Both the position numbers and the translations under genes were made by a program. Below are positions 14,875-20,413 of a stretch of 20,413 bases of DNA, one piece after another. The DNA comes from JANXSF01 sp031394025 (GTDB lineage: Bacteria; Acidobacteriota; Terriglobia; Bryobacterales; Bryobacteraceae). The notes under the pieces are model-generated. The model made no database searches. It was not told the origin of the DNA and saw nothing but the letters and a program-made list of their open reading frames with translations. The number at the start of each line of letters is the position of its first letter. Positions within the stretch are counted from its first letter, which is position 1. The stretch covers positions 1 through 20,413 of the forward strand of contig JANMWO010000436.1 in NCBI GenBank assembly GCA_031394025.1, given 5' to 3'.

Positions 14875-14880
14875 TATAAT
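14875..14880 (+). promoter_or_regulatory. -10 box (TATAAT) of the second 62-residue gene
   Basis: A perfect TATAAT ends 6 nt before the ATG at 14887, so transcription would start at or about the initiation codon. No ribosome-binding site is seen between them, as expected for a leaderless mRNA. No clear -35 box lies at the standard distance. Confidence 0.5.
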
Positions 14881-14886
14881 GATGCT

Positions 14887-15075
14887 ATGCCCGAAAACAT
14901 TCACAAGGCTCAGACCCTGCTTTCACAAACCATTGAATATGCTCCCACGATAACTTCAACGAAACGCAGGTTTGGTTCGGCAGCGCACCTGCTAAAGCAA
15001 GGCCTTGTAAAAGAAACACCTGGCTGGGAAGCCCCACTTTCAGAAGCAGAAGTTGATGAGTTGTTGAGTCTATGA
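14887..15075 (+). CDS. Small 62-residue orphan protein, related in its C-terminal half to the one at 4236-4424
   Basis: A small soluble protein without signal or membrane segment. The C-terminal half, RRFGSAAHLLKQ followed by GWEAPLSEAEVDELLSL, matches the pattern of the protein at 4236-4424 (GS, a W-D/E-x-P turn, then an acidic AE-L/V-D helix) and loosely that of VapB/DUF2281-like antitoxins. No toxin gene is adjacent: upstream is the palindromic element, downstream a terminator and the opposing receptor gene. TATAAT sits 6 nt before the ATG and no Shine-Dalgarno sequence is present, so expression may be leaderless. A dedicated promoter and terminator around a 62-codon frame support a real gene. 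Function is unknown. Confidence 0.6.
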   Translation: MPENIHKAQTLLSQTIEYAPTITSTKRRFGSAAHLLKQGLVKETPGWEAPLSEAEVDELLSL

Positions 15076-15088
15076 ATCTTCAAAAAAC

Positions 15089-15121
15089 AAAAGGTGCCAC
15101 CCTTGCGAGTAGCACCTTTTT
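15089..15121. terminator. Bidirectional terminator between the small gene and the TonB receptor
   Basis: AAAAGGTGC (15089-15097) and GCACCTTTT (15112-15120) form a perfect 9-bp stem around a 14-nt loop. T-rich on the plus side and T-rich again when read on the minus strand, it can end both the small plus-strand gene (stop 15075) and the minus-strand receptor gene (stop at 15143). Confidence 0.88.
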
Positions 15122-15142
15122 CACACGAACGATTCGTTGCTC

Positions 15143-18100
15143 CTAGAAATCAACCTTCAACCCAAGTTGCATACTGCGAGATCCACCAGCGCCGGTAACG
15201 AAACCAAAGGTAGCGTCACCCAGATTGGTGTTGGGGTTGCCGAATTGTGGAGTGTTGGTGATAGAGAATGCTTCGCCGCGAATTTCCATCTTGAACCGTT
15301 CCGTTATGTTGAAGACTTTGAAAAGGGAAGCATCCAGGTTGAAGAAGCCCGGGCCATTGAAGATGTTGCGTCCGGAGTTTCCGAAACGTGCGCCAACAGG
15401 GGCTGCGAAGCTGGAGCGGCTGAACCATTCACTACCGCCATTGGCGATTGTGTTGATTCCGCCTGGAGTCTGAACCGCAGCAACCTGATCGGCTGTCTGC
15501 GTGTTGCCGGGGGCGTTCAGTGCCGTGGCACTGGTGGTGATGGTGAGCGGGGTTCCGGTCATCAGCGTCAGGATCCCGTTTGCCCGCCAGCCGCCAATGA
15601 TTTTGGAAGCCATTCCCGAATTCATCCAGCGTTGACCTTTACCAAAGGGCAGTTCATAAACATAGCTTTGGACAAAAGTGTGAGTGCGATCAAAATCGTT
15701 CCGCGCGTAGTTACGACGGAAGTCAATGTACCAACGTGGCCCACCATCATCGCCGGTTTGGAAACCCATTCCCTTGGCGTAAGTGTAGGCGGTTGTCACA
15801 CCCAGGCTTTTTGTGAAGCGACGGTCAAGCTTCACTTGAAGACCGTTGTAACTGGTGGAATAACCTGCGAACAGTAAATTCACACTCGCAGTGCGGCGTA
15901 GGGTGGGGAACTGCGGTAAACCGTTATTACCCTGGCCGATGGCGGCAAAAGAGTTGGCTGCGTTCAAATTGTAATTGACTACCTGATGGACTCCGTGGCT
16001 GCCAAGGTAGGTCAGGTCCAGAACAAAGTTTGCAGGCAGGGTGCGTTGAATGGCGAAGTTCCATGTCTCAACGTAGGGGTTCTTGAAACTCTGATTGATT
16101 GAGTTGTAAGACTGGTTGATGGGTGGGTTTTTGATAATGCCATCAGTGGGAATCGGCACGTTGATTGGAGCAGGAAATCCACTCTGAAAAGTAGCGATGC
16201 GTCCATCGGGAAGCACTGCGGGACCATAGCTGGCCACGGCTGGATCAAACTGATTGTTGGCTCTTACAGGGTAATTATAAGCGTAGTTGTTATCAGGAAA
16301 AGGAGTGTAACTAATGCCGAATCCAGACCGGACCACGGTCTTGTCATTAAACCGGTAAGCAATGCCTGAGCGAGGCGCGAAATAATTCTTATGGAACGCA
16401 ACGCCAAGGTTCGATGGCACTGCACCAATGCCTGCAATCTCCAACGTGTTGTTCACAAAGTTGTAATTGGAAAAGCCACCAGCAAAGCGCGGTTTAGCGG
16501 GCGGATATAGCTCATAGCGCAAGCCCAAATTAACCGTTAGCTTTGGAGTGACCACCCAAGTGTCTTGGGCGAAGAAGAAATACTGCCAGGCGCGATACGC
16601 CGGAAAGTAAGTTGCTAAGTCACGCCCAGCCTGGCTGGGCAGGTCAAGCAGGAAACTGGCGATATTGTTTGTAAACGAAGTAGGTGCAGATTGCCCAGTG
16701 GCTGGTTTCACGCCAGTCTGCCCATCGCCAAAACTATACAGGCCACGAGGGCTGAAGGTTTGGGTCTGTAGCAACTCATCGCGAACACGCCGTAAATCTA
16801 CGCCCCATTTGAAAGTGTGATTGTTGAAATTCTTGGTCCACGTGTTGACCAGATTAATATTGGCCTCGGCACGCACCCACGGTATGCTGGGCGAATATCC
16901 AATTGCGGGATTAGAATAGCCACCATTGAGATTGATACCGACAATGCCGCTAGAAAAATTATCGATGTTGACGCCGGGCACTCCCAGTTGGTCGGAAGCC
17001 TTGGTTCCGTAGTCAGTATTTTGGGCGACGTTATTATAGTGCGCAATGCCCACGCGTACTTCAGTAACCAAAGTGTTAGTCACCAGGCGATTGTAGTTGA
17101 GGCCAGCGCTATAGGTTTTTTGAATGCCAACTCCTTGAAACGCACCTTGAGCAGGACCACCGGCAATGCCGAAAATCGGAGCCTGTGAAGTTACTGGGCG
17201 GCCAAAGCTGAAGCGACCAGTCATGCGGTCTTTATCTGTGATATTCCAATCCATCTTGTAGTCGAAGGAATGGGAGTCCTTATAGAAGGGCAGTAGCGCG
17301 AAATAATTATTGGTATCGCCAGAGAGGTTCGGAGCAGGTACAAGTCCCAGGATCTTGGTCGAAATTGGATTAATGCGACTGGTGGGAATGATATTCCCTT
17401 GGAAGGGCACCCGTCCTGTGCCATCGGCATTGCCGGTGGCCGGATCATAGATGACGGTGGTGGACCGTGCAAGGTTCCCCGACCTCAGATCCATAGCAGG
17501 AATGCTTACCCGATTGGTATTGGCCTGATGATCCGATACGCGCAGATAATCGCCAAAGAAAAACAATTTATTCTTGATCACATGTCCGCCGACGTTTCCG
17601 CCGTAGTAGTTGTAGGTTTGATGGCCAACGGATGGATTGAAGAAGCTGCGGGCATCGAATTCGGAATTGCGGAGGAACTCGTAAACCGAACCGTGCAGAC
17701 TGTTGGTGCCAGACTTCAATTGGACGTTGGTCACGGCACCGGATGCGCGGCCCAGTTCAGCATCGAAATTTGAAGTAGATACGGCGACGGCCTGAATCGC
17801 TTCAATGGGAGGCGTCATGATCTGTAACAGACCAGTGCGTTGATTATTATCCACGCCCTCAATCATGTAGTTGTTCCCTTGACGCATGTTGCCGTTCACT
17901 TGGGTTTGCAGAGTATTGGCGGCATTGAAAAACTGCGAATGTTGAAAAGAAGATCGAGTGGTTCCGGGAACTAGATTCAGCAAATTCTGATAATTGCGAC
18001 CAGTGCCCAAAGGCAGACTGGCGGCAATTTCTCTATCAATTTGACGACCGGTGTCGGAGCGATCCGTCTGCAACAACGGCGTATCGGCCCTGACCTCAAT

Positions 18101-18448
18101 ACTCTCGCTGACGTTACCAGGCTGAAGCACAAGGTCCACACGAGGAGACGTGTTGATCTGAAGTTCCACCCCTGTGCGGCTGGAACGTTTGAAGCCAGCG
18201 ACCTCAGCAGAGACGGTGTATGTTCCCGGCGCAAGGTCGGGGAAACTGTAATTGCCACTCTCGTTGGTGGTTGTGGAACGAGAAATGCCAGTGTTGGATT
18301 CGGTGATGGTGATCTTGGCGTTTGGTGCTGATGCACCGCTTACGTCGGTGATTGTGCCGAGTAAGCTTCCAGTGACGGCTTGTGAAAACGCTGTATTTGT
18401 AGCAAATAGCAAGACTACCATCGCGAAGATGGACGTTCGTAGCTTCAT
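15143..18448 (-). CDS. Oar-like TonB-dependent outer-membrane receptor with carboxypeptidase-regulatory domain
   Basis: A 1101-residue outer-membrane protein. The start is set at MKLRTSIFAMVVLLFATNTA (ATG 18446-18448) because AAGAGG lies 6 nt upstream and a clean signal peptide follows (cleavage FSQ-A, near residue 23); a 17-residue longer frame from 18499 would spoil the signal. After it come a carboxypeptidase-regulatory-like beta-sandwich (about 25-110, GTITDVSGASAPNAKITITE and GNYSFPDLAPGTYTVSAEVA), a plug (about 120-250, NGNMRQGNNYMIEGVDNNQ, AELGRASGAVTNVQLKSGTN) and a large beta-barrel ending in ...GLKVDF with the terminal Phe typical of BamA-assembled barrels. It should import or sense a bulky substrate with TonB energy; the ligand is unknown. 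Such Oar-like receptors are strongly expanded in Solibacter-type Acidobacteria. It has its own promoter (18519-18524) and terminator. No SusD partner is present. Confidence 0.95.
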   Translation of the reverse strand: MKLRTSIFAMVVLLFATNTAFSQAVTGSLLGTITDVSGASAPNAKITITESNTGISRSTTTNESGNYSFPDLAPGTYTVSAEVAGFKRSSRTGVELQINTSPRVDLVLQPGNVSESIEVRADTPLLQTDRSDTGRQIDREIAASLPLGTGRNYQNLLNLVPGTTRSSFQHSQFFNAANTLQTQVNGNMRQGNNYMIEGVDNNQRTGLLQIMTPPIEAIQAVAVSTSNFDAELGRASGAVTNVQLKSGTNSLHGSVYEFLRNSEFDARSFFNPSVGHQTYNYYGGNVGGHVIKNKLFFFGDYLRVSDHQANTNRVSIPAMDLRSGNLARSTTVIYDPATGNADGTGRVPFQGNIIPTSRINPISTKILGLVPAPNLSGDTNNYFALLPFYKDSHSFDYKMDWNITDKDRMTGRFSFGRPVTSQAPIFGIAGGPAQGAFQGVGIQKTYSAGLNYNRLVTNTLVTEVRVGIAHYNNVAQNTDYGTKASDQLGVPGVNIDNFSSGIVGINLNGGYSNPAIGYSPSIPWVRAEANINLVNTWTKNFNNHTFKWGVDLRRVRDELLQTQTFSPRGLYSFGDGQTGVKPATGQSAPTSFTNNIASFLLDLPSQAGRDLATYFPAYRAWQYFFFAQDTWVVTPKLTVNLGLRYELYPPAKPRFAGGFSNYNFVNNTLEIAGIGAVPSNLGVAFHKNYFAPRSGIAYRFNDKTVVRSGFGISYTPFPDNNYAYNYPVRANNQFDPAVASYGPAVLPDGRIATFQSGFPAPINVPIPTDGIIKNPPINQSYNSINQSFKNPYVETWNFAIQRTLPANFVLDLTYLGSHGVHQVVNYNLNAANSFAAIGQGNNGLPQFPTLRRTASVNLLFAGYSTSYNGLQVKLDRRFTKSLGVTTAYTYAKGMGFQTGDDGGPRWYIDFRRNYARNDFDRTHTFVQSYVYELPFGKGQRWMNSGMASKIIGGWRANGILTLMTGTPLTITTSATALNAPGNTQTADQVAAVQTPGGINTIANGGSEWFSRSSFAAPVGARFGNSGRNIFNGPGFFNLDASLFKVFNITERFKMEIRGEAFSITNTPQFGNPNTNLGDATFGFVTGAGGSRSMQLGLKVDF

Positions 18449-18518
18449 GGCTAACCTCTTTTTACTGAAGATGGAACAAACTTGAAGGAGTCTGTTCACG
18501 AGTTTGTGACCCTATCTT

Positions 18519-18524
18519 ATTATA
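18519..18524 (-). promoter_or_regulatory. -10 box (TATAAT) of the TonB receptor gene
   Basis: TATAAT on the minus strand implies a transcript start near 18512 and a leader of about 64 nt before the ATG at 18448. The leader contains a 7-bp inverted repeat (ACAAACT 18476-18482, AGTTTGT 18501-18507). The -35 region is weak. Confidence 0.5.
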
Positions 18525-18660
18525 GGTCCACGATTGCATAGAAAATTACGGAGGCGGATGGATCGTTGTTAATTCAAGCGTAAAATCGAGCTGCATGAAA
18601 TTCGGTCGTGATTCGCGCTGCACTCATATTTTTTGCCGAAGCCACTGTTTCGGTAATCGT

Positions 18661-19161
18661 TTACTGTGCTGGAGTCGTCGGTGGGGGCAACTGTTTGGCA
18701 TCTGTCAAAATCAAGCTGGTCCTACCTGTGGTGTTGTCGAACACTTCCAAGCTGGGCACTATATTGCAGTCGAACCTTTGCATAACGATTGGGGAAGGGT
18801 TTGCGCCACCAGAGTAGCCGAACAACAAGACTGCGCGAATTTCGGCGCGGGGATCACTCCCATCGGGCAATTCATCCATCCGAAGATCAAGCGACGCGGC
18901 TTTTCCAGTTTTTAGAGTAACTACTTTCTGTTTTAAGAGTTGACCCTCGGCGTCGAAAAACTGAAGAGTAACACTACAGCTTGACGTTGATGCCGGTGCA
19001 GGGCTCCCCAGATTTAATGCATTGACTCGTGCACTCTGACCAGCAGCAATGCCGATCATTGCGAACCCTAAGCCCGGTTGCGAACCAGACTGAGCGCTTG
19101 CAATATTCAAGATCAACGCAAATAGGACAGTCAGCAGAGGGAATCGATCCAGCAATTTCAT
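18661..19161 (-). CDS. Small exported acidobacterial protein of unknown function
   Basis: A 166-residue protein with a clear signal peptide (residues 1-23, ASA-Q). The mature part, GLGFAMIGIAAGQSARVNAL and later EIRAVLLFGYSGGANPSP, looks beta-rich, and has just two cysteines (C62 and C132), which could form a disulphide in the periplasm. It ends in a proline/threonine tail (LPPPTTPAQ). I remember similar small secreted proteins in Acidobacteria, but no function is known to me. AAAGGAG (19180-19174) precedes the ATG by 12 nt, somewhat far. It lies upstream of and on the same strand as the TonB receptor but is separated by 212 bp with a receptor promoter, so co-transcription is uncertain. It is divergent from the BNR-propeller gene. 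Confidence 0.85.
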   Translation of the reverse strand: MKLLDRFPLLTVLFALILNIASAQSGSQPGLGFAMIGIAAGQSARVNALNLGSPAPASTSSCSVTLQFFDAEGQLLKQKVVTLKTGKAASLDLRMDELPDGSDPRAEIRAVLLFGYSGGANPSPIVMQRFDCNIVPSLEVFDNTTGRTSLILTDAKQLPPPTTPAQ

Positions 19162-19374
19162 TGGTATGTCACACTCCTTTTTCTAGTTTGCATCATCCTC
19201 AGATTTTGTCAATCAACTTCATTTGGGGTTAGGCCGGGGTTAGTCGACGAGTAAGCAGTTCTACTGGTTTAATTCTCTATCTGGAACTTACTATGACATT
19301 CGGCATATTACAACAAAGTCGCATATGGCGTAAAGTTGCTAAGTCACAAATGTGGCCAAAAAAAGGAAACAACC
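19162..19374. other. Divergent intergenic region, no clear motif
   Basis: A 213-bp gap between the small exported protein (-) and the BNR propeller (+). It carries both ribosome-binding sites. No confident promoter pair, repeat or RNA gene was recognised. Confidence 0.5.
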
Positions 19375-20413
19375 ATGTTCAAATCAGCATCTTTATTTAT
19401 TTCACTCGTGTCACTTATTGGCTCTGCTGATTTGGTCATGGCCCAGCCACGTCCAAATTTACAACCGCATGTTACTCCCTGGGAAGCGGTTACTCCGTCG
19501 GCCAATGCCGAGAAGGTTAGGGGCACATCTGCCCCGTCGATCCCACTCACTCCCACGACGTGGACGTTAATTGGCCCGCAGCCACTGAATTCGAACGGTG
19601 CTGCTGGGAATGTCAGTGGACGGATAACAGGCATTGCCGTAGACCCTACCAATGCCAGCATCATATACATTAGTGCTGCTGGTGGCGGCGTATGGAAAAC
19701 CACCAACGGAGGCACGAACTGGGTGCCTGTAACCGATAGCCAGCAGACGTTGTCGATGGGTGCCATCGCCATTGCCCCAAATAACGCAAGTGTGATTTAT
19801 GCCGGTACGGGTGAGTCCAACAATTCTCTGGATTCGAACTTCGGTCGCGGTATCCTGGTATCCACCAATGGTGGCGCTACCTGGACGCTGCGGACCGGCC
19901 CTGCGGGAGTATTCAATAACAACCGTTTAACGGTTGCTAGGATTGCTGTTGATCCCACGGCATCCGGCACAGCCTATGTCGCGATTGCAGATTTTGGCAA
20001 TAACGGTACTTGTTGCGCTGCTGGCACCACCGGTATCTGGAAGACTACTGACACTGGTGCCACTTGGACCAATGTCACATTTGCCGTCGGGCTGGACTCC
20101 ACCAGACCCTGGTCCGACGTTCAACTGGACCAGAATGCTCCGGCAACCATCTATGCAGCGCAGGGCGAATACGATGGTTTGGCTGGGAACGGAGTCTACA
20201 AATCCACGAATAGCGGCGCTACTTGGACCCTGTTGACCACCTTCCCTGGCGGAATTGGGGTCGGCAGAATCGCTCTCTCTGTGGCCACGGCGAACACGGG
20301 GGGGAACAAAACTTTGTACGTGTCGGCCAGCAATCCTAGTTCACCCTTTGGAAGTCTTTTGTATCTCAGACGCAGTGATGATGGAGGAGCCACTTCCACA
20401 GACTTGACCGGCA
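19375..20413 (+). CDS. Exported BNR/sortilin-like beta-propeller protein, 3'-truncated by window edge
   Basis: Open from the ATG at 19375 to the last base with no stop, giving 346 residues of a longer protein. AAAGGA lies about 8 nt before the start. A signal peptide (about 1-23, VMA-Q) is followed by a propeller of the BNR/Asp-box or VPS10/sortilin type. The repeated signature is V/I-W/Y-K-T/S-T-N/D-x-G-x-x-W: KTTNGGTNW (W116), STNGGATW (W170), KTTDTGATW (W231) and KSTNSGATW (W284), spaced 53-61 residues apart, with blade-start patterns such as VSGRITGIAVDPTNASIIYI. Related proteins are large secreted ones, sometimes glycoside hydrolases or adhesion proteins. No catalytic residues can be assigned from this part. 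A C-terminal domain beyond the window would decide its class. Confidence 0.88.
   Translation, partial: MFKSASLFISLVSLIGSADLVMAQPRPNLQPHVTPWEAVTPSANAEKVRGTSAPSIPLTPTTWTLIGPQPLNSNGAAGNVSGRITGIAVDPTNASIIYISAAGGGVWKTTNGGTNWVPVTDSQQTLSMGAIAIAPNNASVIYAGTGESNNSLDSNFGRGILVSTNGGATWTLRTGPAGVFNNNRLTVARIAVDPTASGTAYVAIADFGNNGTCCAAGTTGIWKTTDTGATWTNVTFAVGLDSTRPWSDVQLDQNAPATIYAAQGEYDGLAGNGVYKSTNSGATWTLLTTFPGGIGVGRIALSVATANTGGNKTLYVSASNPSSPFGSLLYLRRSDDGGATSTDLTG

Larger units (their letters stand above)
14552..14886. other. 335-bp intergenic region with nested inverted repeats
   Basis: No credible coding sequence. It follows the esterase stop and precedes the second 62-residue gene. Three roughly concentric inverted repeats are present: outer 14585-14599/14823-14837 (13 of 15 match), middle 14648-14657/14803-14812 (10 of 10), and a central hairpin 14668-14698/14708-14738 (28 of 31). 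A small extra hairpin, CCAAC-GAAG-GTTGG, lies at 14772-14785. No T-rich tail follows any stem, so these are not simple terminators. Confidence 0.8.

Noticed and set aside
15137..15877. 246-residue plus-strand frame antisense to the receptor 3' end
   Set aside because: No family signature or ribosome-binding site; overlaps the strongly supported receptor barrel on the opposite strand.
18449..18499. 17-residue N-terminal extension of the receptor
   Set aside because: Would place charged residues before an ideal signal peptide; AAGAGG at 6 nt before the inner ATG supports 18448.
18635..18655. CCGAA...TTCGG hairpin as a terminator for the small secreted-protein gene
   Set aside because: Stem of only 5 bp and the T-run is on the wrong side for the minus-strand transcript.

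Overview
The window looks like chromosomal DNA from an Acidobacteriota member close to Solibacterales/Bryobacterales. This rests on gene content, not on a marker gene. It contains a C-terminal domain of the TIGR03437 type (expanded in Candidatus Solibacter), an Oar-like TonB-dependent receptor with an N-terminal carboxypeptidase-regulatory domain, a winged-helix/TolB-like/TPR regulator, a DUF1592-DUF1552 gene pair, and a PQQ-type beta-propeller starting with a DWPRFRGPNGSG motif. Short intergenic repeats (2663-2690 and 9692-9712) resemble dispersed repeats I remember from such genomes. No rRNA, tRNA, CRISPR array, transposase, integrase or phage gene was seen.

Layout. 1-1134 (+) is the 3' part of kynureninase. 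Convergent to it is an exported PQQ-like beta-propeller with an inserted EF-hand pair (1153-2559, -). Next come a Tat-signal enolase-superfamily protein (2724-4139, -), a 62-residue protein (4236-4424, -) and a CadC/ToxR-like membrane regulator with TPRs (4424-6319, -). The last two overlap by one base as TAATG, so they are probably translationally coupled. Divergent from the regulator is a 996-residue exported protein made of a YVTN beta-propeller, two CxxCH haem motifs and a TIGR03437 domain (6565-9555, +), closed by a strong UUCG-loop terminator (9606-9635).

A tight three-gene operon follows (9764-14551, +): an exported DUF1592-family cytochrome-like protein, a Tat-signal DUF1552 protein and an exported Fes-type alpha/beta-hydrolase, joined by an ATGA overlap and a one-base gap. 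The 335-bp gap after it holds nested inverted repeats around a near-perfect 31-bp-arm hairpin. A second 62-residue protein (14887-15075, +) resembles the C-terminal half of the first one. A bidirectional terminator separates it from the large TonB-dependent receptor (15143-18448, -). The end carries a small exported protein (18661-19161, -) and the 5' part of an exported BNR/sortilin-like propeller protein (19375 to the window end, +).

Taken together, most products are exported or envelope proteins: haem proteins, propellers, an outer-membrane transporter and a hydrolase. This fits a soil or sediment heterotroph that handles polymers or oxidises substrates in the periplasm. The DUF1592-DUF1552-esterase operon and the nearby YVTN-cytochrome protein are the best candidates for an uncharacterised periplasmic redox/hydrolysis module. 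The regulator plus coupled small protein, the two orphan antitoxin-like proteins and the 14.6-14.8 kb palindromic element are the less expected items. Functional links beyond operon structure are inference.
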